This document shows, one piece after another, positions 11,301-19,475 of a stretch of DNA of 64,000 nucleotides. Both the position numbers and the translations under genes were made by a program. Source of the stretch: Brevundimonas naejangsanensis (GTDB taxonomy: Bacteria; Pseudomonadota; Alphaproteobacteria; Caulobacterales; Caulobacteraceae). Numbering within the stretch: position 1 is the stretch's first letter; the number at the start of each line of letters is the position of its first letter. The notes under the pieces were generated by a model, which was given only the letters and a program-made list of their open reading frames with translations, made no database searches and was not told the origin of the DNA. Location of the stretch: positions 1,471,501 through 1,535,500 of the forward strand of contig NZ_CP015614.1 in NCBI RefSeq assembly GCF_000635915.2, given 5' to 3'.

Positions 11301-12257
11301 TCAAACCTTGGCGGGGGCGCCGGCGCGCAGGCCGCGCTCCCCCAGGGCCACCGTCACTACGCCCAGCAAGGAAATGGCGACGCCTATCAGGATCTGCGGC
11401 GTCAGCACGTCGCCCATGAACAGGCCGCCGATCATGATGGACACCAGGGGCGACCCGAGCAGATAGGGCGTCACCCGCCCGGCCTCGCGCCGCTGGACCA
11501 GCCAGAACATCAGGCTGGTGGCGAACACGGACGAGATCACCCCCGCCCAGATCAACGTGCCCCACACCAGCGGCGTTGCAGCCTTGGCGGCTTCCCACTG
11601 CCCGTTCTCGAACAGCGCCGACCCCAGCGTCAGCACCGGAAACGCCATCAGAGCCAGGAGCCCCTGCATCTTCAGGGGCGGGATGGAGGTCGTCCGGCGC
11701 GCGATCACCGTTGTCAACGCCCAGGCCGATGCGCCCAGCGCGCCCACCAGAATGGCCTTCCAGTCGTTCAGCGCGTGGGGATCCAGCGTCATCCACGCCA
11801 CGCCTGCGAAGGCGATCACAAGACCCACCGTCGCCATCCTCGAAATCCGCTCGCCCAGCATCAGAAAGGCGAACAGGGAGGTCAGGGGGATCCACAGCTG
11901 GGTGGCGACCGTCACCGGGCTGACGTCATGGGCCAGCCAGAAGGCCAGATAGATCAAGCCATAGTGGATCGGGCCGCCCACCACGGCGATGATCAGCAGG
12001 CTCTTCCAGTTCGGGAACGGCGGCCGCACGAACCAGACCAGACAGGCCGCGGCGATGGCGAAACGCAGCGCGCCCGTCATCAGCGGCGGCAGCATTTCGG
12101 TGGCGACCTTGGCGGCGGCGTTGTTCACGCCCCAGATGACCAGAACGGCCACGATAGCCGCGATTTCAAGCGGCGTCAGCGCGTGCGGGGAGGAGGAGGA
12201 GCTGGACACGCCCTCATGCTTGCCACAAGGCGCGACCTTTCGCCTCTCACGAAGCAT
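11301..12257 (-). CDS. EamA/DMT-superfamily permease
   Basis: A 318-residue inner-membrane protein with about ten hydrophobic segments in two homologous halves, typical of drug/metabolite transporters (for example IAAIVAVLVIWGVNNAAAKVA at the start and LIGVAISLLGVVTVALGERGL at the end). The substrate cannot be told from sequence; relatives export amino acids or other metabolites. The start is uncertain: ATG 12257 has a distant GGAGGG, and GTG 12209 just before the serine run is an alternative. Confidence 0.88.
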   Translation of the reverse strand: MLRERRKVAPCGKHEGVSSSSSSPHALTPLEIAAIVAVLVIWGVNNAAAKVATEMLPPLMTGALRFAIAAACLVWFVRPPFPNWKSLLIIAVVGGPIHYGLIYLAFWLAHDVSPVTVATQLWIPLTSLFAFLMLGERISRMATVGLVIAFAGVAWMTLDPHALNDWKAILVGALGASAWALTTVIARRTTSIPPLKMQGLLALMAFPVLTLGSALFENGQWEAAKAATPLVWGTLIWAGVISSVFATSLMFWLVQRREAGRVTPYLLGSPLVSIMIGGLFMGDVLTPQILIGVAISLLGVVTVALGERGLRAGAPAKV

Positions 12258-12293
12258 GAGCGGAGGTTACCCCTCCCCTCGCATCACAACGAA

Positions 12294-12324
12294 AAGGCCG
12301 CGCCCCCAGCGGAGGCGCGGCCTT
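12294..12324 (-). terminator. Intrinsic terminator after ssb
   Basis: An 11-base perfect stem AAGGCCGCGCC / GGCGCGGCCTT with a nine-base loop, followed on the minus strand by TTTTCG. It lies 24 bases after the ssb stop and before the next minus-strand gene. Confidence 0.75.
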
Positions 12325-12347
12325 CATTTTTCGATCCCGCTGAACCT

Positions 12348-12842
12348 TTAGAACGGAATGTCGTCGTTCAGATCGTAGCTTTCCTTCGGGCCCGAGGGTT
12401 TGTTGGCGCCGCCGGTGGAGAAGCCCGAGGAATAGTCGTCGTCGCGACCGCCGCCGTAGCCGCCGCGATCACCGCCGCCCTGGCTGTCGCCACGGCCGCC
12501 CAGCATGGTCAGCTGGCCGTTGAAGCGCTGGATGACGATCTCGGTCGAATACTTCTCGACGCCCTGCTGATCCGTCCATTTGCGGGTCTGCAGCGAACCT
12601 TCGATGTAAACGGTCGAGCCCTTCTTCAGATAGTTCTCTACCACCTTGACGATGTTGTCGTTGAAGATGACCACCGAGTGCCACTCGGTCTTTTCCTTGC
12701 GCTCGCCGGTCGACTTGTCGCGCCAGGTTTCCGAGGTGGCGATGCGCAGGTTGGCGACGCGGTCGCCGTTGTTCAGCGAACGGATTTCCGGATCGCGGCC
12801 CAGATTGCCGATGAGGATGACCTTGTTGACGCTGCCCGCCAT
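12348..12842 (-). CDS. ssb: Single-stranded DNA-binding protein
   Basis: A 164-residue SSB. The OB fold occupies residues 1 to about 110 ([57 protein letters not shown]), followed by a Gly/Asp-rich disordered linker and the acidic tip DLNDDIPF that docks repair and replication partners. It coats single-stranded DNA during replication, recombination and repair. A perfect GTTC-N7-GTTC site lies about 55-70 bases upstream, which suggests LexA control. Confidence 0.97.
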   Translation of the reverse strand: MAGSVNKVILIGNLGRDPEIRSLNNGDRVANLRIATSETWRDKSTGERKEKTEWHSVVIFNDNIVKVVENYLKKGSTVYIEGSLQTRKWTDQQGVEKYSTEIVIQRFNGQLTMLGGRGDSQGGGDRGGYGGGRDDDYSSGFSTGGANKPSGPKESYDLNDDIPF

Positions 12843-12895
12843 GACGAATGTCCTTTTATCTTCTTGCGTCGAGTCCTAGCGGATTTCGACGAGAT

Positions 12896-12910
12896 GTTCC
12901 AGTTTTGTTC
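12896..12910 (-). promoter_or_regulatory. Candidate LexA (SOS) box upstream of ssb
   Basis: The plus strand reads GTTCCAGTTTTGTTC, an exact GTTC-N7-GTTC, the LexA operator form known in alphaproteobacteria such as Caulobacter. It is 54 to 68 bases before the ssb start, in the short gap after the preceding lipoprotein gene. Confidence 0.6.
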
Positions 12911-12933
12911 ACGCCCAATTCCGGGCGCTGAAA

Positions 12934-13356
12934 TCAGTTCGGAGCGACCGCGACCGGGCGTCCGTCGATCTGGCGCTGGATCGCGCCCGGAATGGCCAAG
13001 CGGCCGTCCCCCGTGCGCGCCAGGGCGAAGAAGCGCGGGCCGTCCAGGGACTTGCCGAACTTGACCCCCGCGCGATCGATGAAGATGAACTGCCCCTGAT
13101 AGGCGCCGACCATCTCGGTCTTGCTGCCGCCCAGACGCAGGAAGCGCAGACGCATCTCTTCCAGCCGCGCGGCGCAGAACTCGATCTGCGGCTGGTCGCG
13201 GGCGACGACGTTGAAGCGCACGCCCCCGCCCTCAGCGTCCTGGCCCATGTGGTAGCAGACGCCCGTCCCGCCCGGCGCCTCCGCCTTCTTGGCGCAGGCG
13301 CCCAGAGCCGCAGACGCCGCGACAATCGCCAGCAGGGTGATCGAAGCGCGGCTCAT
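12934..13356 (-). CDS. Hypothetical lipoprotein
   Basis: I do not recognise this 140-residue protein. The start is set at ATG 13356, which gives a lipoprotein signal MSRASITLLAIVAASAALGAC with LGAC as lipobox. The mature part has a cysteine-bearing segment (GVCYHMGQDAEGGGVRFNVV) and a compact alpha/beta-looking region ending GAIQRQIDGRPVAVAPN. It starts 2 bases after the stop of the upstream envelope-protein gene, so the two are co-transcribed and perhaps work together at the membrane. Confidence 0.75.
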   Translation of the reverse strand: MSRASITLLAIVAASAALGACAKKAEAPGGTGVCYHMGQDAEGGGVRFNVVARDQPQIEFCAARLEEMRLRFLRLGGSKTEMVGAYQGQFIFIDRAGVKFGKSLDGPRFFALARTGDGRLAIPGAIQRQIDGRPVAVAPN

Positions 13357-13358
13357 GC

Positions 13359-14027
13359 TCACAGCTCCGGGAACTGACATTGGCGGTCCTGCTGGGCCAG
13401 GGTGCGGAAACGATTGTTGTCGGTCGACTGCTCCACGCGGCGCGGGACCAGACGCAGGGTCGTGTCGCCCCACCGGCCATAACGCGCCTCGCCCGGCGCG
13501 ACGCAGGTTCCCGAATAGAGAGCCTGAACACAGGCCGCCAGGCTCATATTGCCCGACACCTGGCGCCATTCCGAACCGGTGTGACGCAGGCAGGCCGTGC
13601 CCGAGGTCGAAGGCGCCGCGCGCGTATCCTCGACGGCGCCCGGCTGGCCCGCAGGGGCGATCTCGACCGCCGGGGTCGAAGGCAGTTCCGGCGGCGGCGC
13701 GAAGGACGCGGTCGGCGCCGCGACGAGCGAGCCCGAAGCATCCAGCCCCACGTCCAGGGCGCTGGTGGCCACGCCGTTGCGCTGGGCGCAGTCAGCCAGG
13801 GTCGCCAGGCCGACGAACTGGCCATCCACGAAGCAGCGCAGTTCGCGCGTCGGCTCCAGCGTAGGGGCCTCGGCCACGTCGATGGTCAGGCCGCCCTTGG
13901 ACGCAGGCGGCGGCTCGGACGGCGCATCCTTGCCCCCGCTGAAGACCAGGGCGGCGGCCACGGCGCCGACGACGGCCAGGCCGGCGCCGACGATCAGAAC
14001 CGTACGATTGTCTTTCGAAAGGGCCAT
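13359..14027 (-). CDS. Hypothetical single-pass membrane protein
   Basis: A 222-residue protein with a short cytoplasmic N-terminus, one membrane helix (about residues 9-30, TVLIVGAGLAVVGAVAAALVF) and an extracytoplasmic part rich in Pro and Ala. That part contains five cysteines in two patches (RELRCFVDGQFVGLATLADCAQ and GTACLRHTGSEWRQVSGNMSLAACVQALYSGTC-like). The two patches look like an internal repeat of a roughly 40-residue motif. No family is recognised. It is the first gene of a two-gene operon with a lipoprotein. Confidence 0.72.
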   Translation of the reverse strand: MALSKDNRTVLIVGAGLAVVGAVAAALVFSGGKDAPSEPPPASKGGLTIDVAEAPTLEPTRELRCFVDGQFVGLATLADCAQRNGVATSALDVGLDASGSLVAAPTASFAPPPELPSTPAVEIAPAGQPGAVEDTRAAPSTSGTACLRHTGSEWRQVSGNMSLAACVQALYSGTCVAPGEARYGRWGDTTLRLVPRRVEQSTDNNRFRTLAQQDRQCQFPEL

Positions 14028-14108
14028 GCAGCTCTCAACGCGCCAAAGAAGGCCCCACTAACCCCGAGCGCCCCACAGCCGTCAACCGAAAGCGCCCTCA
14101 ACCCCGGC

Positions 14109-16820
14109 TTAGCCTGTGAGTCTCGCCAGGGCGGCCTGGTAGTTGGCCAGCTGCGCCTGCAGATAGGCCGGGGCCTGACCCGTCACCTTGGGTTTGTCGC
14201 TTGCCGGGTCCAGGGCGCGATAGGCGTCGCGCATGGCCTTGATCGCCAGTTGCACCTGATCGCGCGACTTGGCGATGGCCTCTGCGCTGGACAGGTTCAG
14301 CAGCGGCGACAGGTCGATGCCGAAGGTCTTGGTCTTGTCCTGCGTCTTGCCGATGAAGCCGGGCGTCAGGCCCAGTCCCGCCAGGGCGTCCCTCCCCGCT
14401 TCGCCTGGCGTCAGAACCGCCCCGGCCCGCCCGTCGGCGCTGGTGATGGAAAGGCGCTGGACCCCGCCGCTGGTCACCCGCGCGTCGCCGTCCATGCCGG
14501 TGACATAGTCGCGATCGGTCTTCACCGTGACCTTCAGATAACGGCCCGACGCCATTTCGATCTTGCGCGCCAGCGACTGCAAGGTGTCCTTGGCGTCGAT
14601 CGTCACCGCCGTTTTGCGGCCTGTCGCCGGGTTCTGCACATAGAAACGGTCGCCCGCACGCACCGCCGTCGCATCCACCAGGGTCTTGGACTGGCTCTGG
14701 CTGATCTCGCCCTGCGGCAGGCCCAGCCGGTCCAGCACGCTGGCGCCGCCCGAAGACACCGTCAGGGCCAGGGGCTTGGCCTGGCCGTCCGCCGCCGTCC
14801 AGGTCTGGCTCCACTCAACCTGCCCCGTCTGCACGTCCAGTCGCGCCAGATAGCCGCGCGATGGGTCTTCGGCCTTGGCCCCGATGGCGCGATCCGACAC
14901 CCCGGTCAGCCAGACCTTGCCCTCATGCACCTTGACGTCGGCGGCGGTGTCGTCGCCCGCGCCGCCGTAATAGGTCACCCGATCCGCGCCCGATGCGGCC
15001 AGGTCCGTGGACAGGACGGCGACAAAGGCGTCCTGACCGCCGGCATGAGCATTGGCGACCTGACCCGCGTTCAGGGCGCCGTTGCCGGACGCGCCCGAGA
15101 GGATCAGCCGCCCGTCCGCCACCGCAAGACCAGCGATCTCGCCGCCCGAAGAGGAGCCCAGATTGCGCACGCTCAGAAGCTCGGGCGCGCCCGTCGCGCC
15201 GATACGGAAATGACGCACGACAAAGGCGCCGTTCTCAACGCCCGCTGTGTAAAGATTGTCGCCGTCGACGGTCATGGCCTGGACGTTGTCGTCGCCGGCC
15301 GTGCCGAACTGGGTCGCCCCGGTCGCCGTCGCCGTGATCGGCGCCAGACTGTGGACCTGGCTTTCGCTGAAGGCCTGAACATAGCCGTCCCAGCCGCCTA
15401 CGGCCAAGGTCCCCGGCATGGCCGACTTGGCCCGCCCCGCCACATAGACCCGCCCGTCGGCGCCGAAGGAGACGGCGGTCGCTTCATCCTCGGCCTTGGC
15501 GCCGCGCCTCTGGGTCCACTGTTCGCGGCCTTGGGCGTCGAAGACGGTGACGAAACTGTCGGCGGTCGTGGCGGAGGCGCCGGCCTCGCCGGGCACAAGG
15601 GCGCCGATCACTGACCCGGCCACGGCCACCCGCCCGTCCGCATCCACGGCGATGGCGTAGCCGCTGGCCTTGGACGCCGCGCCCAGAGCGCGACTGACGA
15701 CCACATTGCCCGCCGAATCCAGCTTCATCAAAACGACGTCGCCCTGCCCCTTGATCGGCTGGGTCGAGGCGCCGGTGCTGACATCGGCCACGATCCACAT
15801 CGAACCGTCCGGCCCGGCCGCGCTGGCCCGCACCGTCTCGACGCCGTCCGGCAGGGACGAGACGCCGCTGCGGCCCTCGACCCAGAACCCGCCGCCGGCG
15901 CCCGCTACCGGATTGCCGTCCGGGTCGAACTTCAGCACCTCATGGGCGCCCTTGCTGCCTGCGCCCTGTACGACCTGAATCGAATCCCGCGCCTCGGCGG
16001 GGGTGAAGCTGATCGTCTCCAGCGAGACGCCGGCGACCGTCAGCCCCCAGCGCGCCGGGCCGGCCGGAAGGGTTATAGTCTTGTCGCCCGCCTTGACCGT
16101 GCGCGGCTCGGCCTCGATCATCTGACGGTGGATGCGGGTCTGGACGCCCGCCTCTTCCAGCTTGCCGTTGATGTGCTGCACCACCGCATCCATCGTGCGC
16201 GGCGTCGCCCCCATCTCCGCCAGGTCGATATCGACCGTCTGGCTTCCGGTCGTGGTTTTCACCGTAATCCCGAACCGCACATCGCCCTGGAAGGCGGCGA
16301 CCTCGTCGGTCAGGGCGCCGTCGTGGATCGGGCCGGTCAGATATTTGGGATTGTCGCGTGGTACGGCCGCGGTCGACTGGCTCTGCGAGGCCGAGACGCC
16401 CTGAATCACGCGCACGCCTTCGAACTGAGCGGAATTGAGGAAATCCATCACCTCCGTCATGCCGGAAGCGAACCGCCGCGACAGTTGCTCGGTCTCCATG
16501 CGGGTGACCCCGCGTTCGCCCGCGCGATTCGTCAGGGCCTCAAGCATGGTCAGCCCCTGATACAGGGCGAAAATCTTGCGGTAGTCGCTGGAGGAGACGC
16601 CCTTGACGTCAAGAACGGCATTGTCCTCGTTGACGAGCTTTCGCCCGCTCAAGGCCGTACGCAGAAGGTCCGACTGGCTGGGCTTTTCCTTGCCGCTCAA
16701 GGTCCACGGCGGGGTCGGCTGCGTCTTCGGCTTGGGCGCGCTTTGCCCAGCCGAGCCCGCGCCCGCTCCTCCGGCGAGACCATAAAGACCCAGCAGATAG
16801 CTGTTGTTGATCACCGCCAC
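14109..16820 (-). CDS. flaEY: FlaEY-like flagellar regulatory/structural protein with beta-propeller repeats
   Basis: The start is placed at GTG 16820 because GGAGG sits five bases before it; the frame is open further upstream (to 16901) but without such a signal. The 903-residue product begins MAVINNSYLLGLYG. A helical region follows (about residues 60-150), then a long series of blade-like repeats (FDPDGNPV, MKLDSAGNVVVSRALG, AVDADGRVAVAGS, VFDAQGREQW, FGADGRVYVAGR), and a C-terminal region with flagellar hook/flagellin-like segments. In Caulobacter the regulatory gene flaEY lies next to the flagellin genes, as here. Function is inferred from that context and overall resemblance. Confidence 0.7.
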   Translation of the reverse strand: MAVINNSYLLGLYGLAGGAGAGSAGQSAPKPKTQPTPPWTLSGKEKPSQSDLLRTALSGRKLVNEDNAVLDVKGVSSSDYRKIFALYQGLTMLEALTNRAGERGVTRMETEQLSRRFASGMTEVMDFLNSAQFEGVRVIQGVSASQSQSTAAVPRDNPKYLTGPIHDGALTDEVAAFQGDVRFGITVKTTTGSQTVDIDLAEMGATPRTMDAVVQHINGKLEEAGVQTRIHRQMIEAEPRTVKAGDKTITLPAGPARWGLTVAGVSLETISFTPAEARDSIQVVQGAGSKGAHEVLKFDPDGNPVAGAGGGFWVEGRSGVSSLPDGVETVRASAAGPDGSMWIVADVSTGASTQPIKGQGDVVLMKLDSAGNVVVSRALGAASKASGYAIAVDADGRVAVAGSVIGALVPGEAGASATTADSFVTVFDAQGREQWTQRRGAKAEDEATAVSFGADGRVYVAGRAKSAMPGTLAVGGWDGYVQAFSESQVHSLAPITATATGATQFGTAGDDNVQAMTVDGDNLYTAGVENGAFVVRHFRIGATGAPELLSVRNLGSSSGGEIAGLAVADGRLILSGASGNGALNAGQVANAHAGGQDAFVAVLSTDLAASGADRVTYYGGAGDDTAADVKVHEGKVWLTGVSDRAIGAKAEDPSRGYLARLDVQTGQVEWSQTWTAADGQAKPLALTVSSGGASVLDRLGLPQGEISQSQSKTLVDATAVRAGDRFYVQNPATGRKTAVTIDAKDTLQSLARKIEMASGRYLKVTVKTDRDYVTGMDGDARVTSGGVQRLSITSADGRAGAVLTPGEAGRDALAGLGLTPGFIGKTQDKTKTFGIDLSPLLNLSSAEAIAKSRDQVQLAIKAMRDAYRALDPASDKPKVTGQAPAYLQAQLANYQAALARLTG

Positions 16821-17069
16821 GAAAGCCTCCGCGGGCCAGCTTGTCTCAGGCGCGGTAACGAATTGTTTAACCGCCCCACGCAACCGGCTAGCGCCAGCCA
16901 CAGTTCCACTTCGTCTACAGCCTGATGTGGAGATGTTTCATGTCGCGCGTACGCTGGCTTTTGATGCGGCTGATCAGCCTGTACGGCTTGATGCCGCGCC
17001 CCTCTCCGCCCCGCCGACGGCCGCCCGTTCTTTTGGGAGACTGGCCGCCCCGACGGATAGGCTAACGCC

Positions 17070-17945
17070 TTAGCCCTTGAACAGCGACAGGATGATCTGC
17101 GGCGCCTGGTTGGCGATCGACAGAGCCTGGGCGCCGAGCTGCTGCTGCACCTGCAAGGCCTGAAGCCGCGCGCTTTCACGCGCCATGTCCGCGTCCACCA
17201 GATTGCCGACGCCGACTTCCAGCGAATCCATCAGCTTGGTGACGAACAGCGTGTGCTTTTCGATCTGCTTGGACTGAGCGCCCAGCTCAGCCAGCTTGCC
17301 GCTGGCGCTGGTCAGAGCCGTCTCGACGGCGTTGAGCGCCCACTCTGCGTCCGCCTGCTGGAGAAGGTTAGGGAACACGCCGCCAGCCAGCTCAAGCCCC
17401 AAACCCTCTAGGCTTAGATCCTGCCGGTTCATGGTGATGGTCTCCGACGCGTCCGCATTGGCCAGGAAGTCCAGCGGCGTCAGCCCCGCCGGCGTGGCGG
17501 GTCGCGTTCCGCCTACCTTGCCGTTCAGGATGTTTTCGCCGTCAAAGGTGGCGTTGTCGGCGAACGACTGCAAAGACTTCAGCAGCGACTGAAATTCATC
17601 GTTGTAGGCCTTGCGCGTCGCATCCGACGCTGACGGGTCGGCCGCCGCCGTGGCCTTCTGGCGAAGCTCCACCAGGATGTCGGAAATCTGCTGACCGGCC
17701 GCCAGGGCCACATCGGCGACCGATGTGGCGCGGTTCAGGCTGGTTTTGACCGATTCCAGCGCATTCATGTCGGCGCGCTGGTTCTGCGCGATGGCCCAGG
17801 TGGCGGCGTTATCCTTAGCGCCCTGGACCTTCAGCCCGGTGTTCACTCGGCTCTGGGTCACCGCCAACTTGGAGTTGGTGGCGTTCAGGTTCTGAAGCGC
17901 GATAAGCGCCGACGCATTGGTGATTACGCTGTTGGTCATGGCCAT
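17070..17945 (-). CDS. Flagellin
   Basis: A 291-residue flagellin, the filament subunit exported by the flagellar secretion system. The N-terminal D0/D1 region is ITNASALIALQNLNATNSKL...VNTGLKV...NAATWAIAQNQRADM, and the C-terminal region is SARLQALQVQQQLGAQALSIANQAPQIILSLFKG. The variable middle domain is very short, as in Caulobacter flagellins. It diverges clearly from the second flagellin at 18433, so the filament may be built of more than one type. The gene has its own 113-base leader with an inverted repeat. Confidence 0.95.
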   Translation of the reverse strand: MAMTNSVITNASALIALQNLNATNSKLAVTQSRVNTGLKVQGAKDNAATWAIAQNQRADMNALESVKTSLNRATSVADVALAAGQQISDILVELRQKATAAADPSASDATRKAYNDEFQSLLKSLQSFADNATFDGENILNGKVGGTRPATPAGLTPLDFLANADASETITMNRQDLSLEGLGLELAGGVFPNLLQQADAEWALNAVETALTSASGKLAELGAQSKQIEKHTLFVTKLMDSLEVGVGNLVDADMARESARLQALQVQQQLGAQALSIANQAPQIILSLFKG

Positions 17946-18001
17946 TCTCGCCTCAGATCCGATTCTGGCGAGTAGTAGTGACGCTGATTCCTGAGCGTAT
18001 G

Positions 18002-18028
18002 GTTAACGGCGCAGCAACGCCTGTTAAC
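18002..18028. promoter_or_regulatory. Inverted repeat upstream of the first flagellin gene
   Basis: GTTAACGGCG (18002-18011) faces CGCCTGTTAAC (18018-18028) across a six-base loop, complementary but for one bulged base. It lies 57-83 bases before the flagellin ATG. It may be an operator or a leader hairpin. I found no good sigma-54 promoter here. Confidence 0.35.
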
Positions 18029-18058
18029 GCCGCCGCCTTCCGTCGCCCAGACCGCCGC

Positions 18059-18340
18059 TCAGATCTCGGTCTTGATGATCTTGCCCACGTCATAGGCCGG
18101 GCTCTGACGCAGCTTCAGGACCTCTTCACGAGGGAACTGGCGAACCACCTCCCCGGTGACGCGATCCAGGGTCTTGTAGACGTACCCGGTCGACTCGCGC
18201 TCGATCGTCAATCGGTAACGACCTGCGTCGTCGTTATCTTTCTGCGCCCCCTGCACAGGTTGCTGCGCCTCGACAGCCCCGCCCTGCGGTTCGCGATCGA
18301 GGTAGGTTACGCTGGACACTCCCACGACATTGTCAGCCAT
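18059..18340 (-). CDS. flaG: FlaG family protein
   Basis: A 93-residue protein with the FlaG domain in its second half: YRLTIERESTGYVYKTLDRVTGEVVRQFPREEVLKL. FlaG proteins affect flagellar filament length or assembly in several bacteria, and a flaG gene lies in the Caulobacter flagellin cluster. The first half is a glutamine-rich, probably disordered region. The gene sits between the two flagellin genes in the same direction. Confidence 0.82.
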   Translation of the reverse strand: MADNVVGVSSVTYLDREPQGGAVEAQQPVQGAQKDNDDAGRYRLTIERESTGYVYKTLDRVTGEVVRQFPREEVLKLRQSPAYDVGKIIKTEI

Positions 18341-18386
18341 ATCCCTTCGCGCGGACCTGCCGCGCCTCCCGTATCGAGCGACACGA

Positions 18387-18418
18387 GAAAGGGGCGAACC
18401 TTGCGGCCCGCCCCCTTC
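18387..18418 (-). terminator. Likely terminator after the second flagellin gene
   Basis: Read on the minus strand, AAGGGGGCG pairs with CGCCCCTTT across a GC-rich loop and is followed by a weak T run. It starts 15 bases after the flagellin stop. It would leave the strong flagellin message mostly separate from flaG. Confidence 0.55.
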
Positions 18419-18432
18419 CTAATCGCGCCGGA

Positions 18433-19218
18433 TTAGCGGAACAGGCCCAGCAGGATCGAGCTGGACTGGTTCGCGATCGACAGCGCCTGCACGCCCAGCT
18501 GCTGCTTGGTCTGCAGAGCCGTCAGGCGAGCGCTTTCCTTGGCCAGGTCGGCCGCCACCAGGTTGTCGACGCCGACTTCCAGAGCGTCCTGCAGCTTGCC
18601 GACGAAGACGTTCTGACGGCCCAGCGACTTGGACTGGGTGCCCAGCGTCGCCAGGTTCGCGGTGAAGCCCTCAATCGCCGTCTGAACAGCGTCAGCGGTG
18701 GCGTAGGTGCCAGCCGTGACGCCCGAGGTGACAGCGGCGGCGAAGCCCACGTCATAGGTCGCGGTCGAATCCAGCCCCGTGCGGACGGTCGTGACCGTGC
18801 CGTCGAACAGATTGATGCCGTCGAACTTGGCACCGTCGATAGCCGAATCGATTTCTTCCACCAGCGCGTCATAGTCCGCCTGATAGGCCGTCTCGGCGGC
18901 GCTGCCGGTCTCGACGGTTTCCAGGGCGACGGCGATGCCCTTCAGTTCCTTGAAGGCTTCGACGACGGTGTCGCCGGCCGCCAGGGCGACGTCCACCAGC
19001 GATTGACCGCGCGAGACGGAGTTCTTGACGGCGTCCAGCGAGGCGATGTCAGCGCGTTGGTTGGTGGCGATGGCGAAGATCGCGCCGTTGTCTTTGGCGG
19101 TGGCGACCTTGAAGCCCGTGTTCACGCGGTTTTGCGTGACGTTGAGGTCACGGTTGGTCGCGTTGAGGTTTTGCAGCGCAACGAGGGCGCCAACGTTCGT
19201 GTTGATGCTGTTAGCCAT
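18433..19218 (-). CDS. Flagellin
   Basis: A 261-residue flagellin with the conserved N-terminus ANSINTNVGALVALQNLNATNRDL and C-terminus ARLTALQTKQQLGVQALSIANQSSSILLGLFR. It consists almost only of the D0/D1 coiled-coil region with a short Thr/Ala-rich middle. A sigma-54 type promoter lies about 80 bases upstream, and two tandem palindromes lie further up, as expected for a late flagellar gene. This is the better candidate for the main filament subunit of the two flagellins. Confidence 0.95.
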   Translation of the reverse strand: MANSINTNVGALVALQNLNATNRDLNVTQNRVNTGFKVATAKDNGAIFAIATNQRADIASLDAVKNSVSRGQSLVDVALAAGDTVVEAFKELKGIAVALETVETGSAAETAYQADYDALVEEIDSAIDGAKFDGINLFDGTVTTVRTGLDSTATYDVGFAAAVTSGVTAGTYATADAVQTAIEGFTANLATLGTQSKSLGRQNVFVGKLQDALEVGVDNLVAADLAKESARLTALQTKQQLGVQALSIANQSSSILLGLFR

Positions 19219-19295
19219 TTTGGCTGTCCTTTGTCTTCAGACGATGTCCGACGCCATTTTGGCTGCCGGGAGCTTTCTGCTCGGAAAGACATGTC

Positions 19296-19310
19296 GCAAG
19301 AGGCGGACCA
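19296..19310 (-). promoter_or_regulatory. Sigma-54 type promoter of the flagellin gene
   Basis: The minus strand reads TGGTCCGCCTCTTGC. TGG at -24 and TTGC at -12 have the exact spacing of the TGGCACG-N4-TTGC consensus, with two mismatches in the inner part of the -24 block. Transcription should start near 19284, giving a leader of about 66 bases. Confidence 0.6.
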
Positions 19311-19414
19311 ACACAGCGCCGCCTGCTCCAGAGGCCATCGCATTGATTCTTCGATCTTAAATTCTGGAAACCATACGAAAACACCCGGCACTTCCTGCCC
19401 CTAGAGGACGCGAG

Positions 19415-19451
19415 CGGCAATAAATGCCGGGCGACCCGGCAGAACTTGCCG
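19415..19451. promoter_or_regulatory. Two tandem CGGCA-N5-TGCCG palindromes (candidate enhancer of the flagellin promoter)
   Basis: CGGCAATAAATGCCG at 19415-19429 and CGGCAGAACTTGCCG at 19437-19451 share the same half-sites and spacing. Their centres are 22 bases apart, about two helical turns. They lie roughly 110-150 bases upstream of the sigma-54 promoter, a usual place for an activator enhancer. In Caulobacter, FlbD binds ftr elements upstream of late flagellar promoters; that these are such sites is inference. Confidence 0.5.
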
Positions 19452-19475
19452 CCCGGCCCCTCGGCTTGGGCGAAC

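Noticed and set aside
13380..15614. A 744-codon open frame on the plus strand
   Set aside because: It is antisense to the FlaEY-like and membrane-protein genes. It has no ribosome site and no domain motif.
16850..16880. CtrA box (TTAA-N7-TTAA) before the FlaEY-like gene
   Set aside because: GTAACGAATTGTTTAAC has the wrong spacing (eight instead of seven) and a mismatch in the first half.
16880..16905. Sigma-54 promoter before the FlaEY-like gene
   Set aside because: A TGGCGC and a TTGC are present on the minus strand, but they are spaced two bases too far apart, and sigma-54 promoters need strict spacing.
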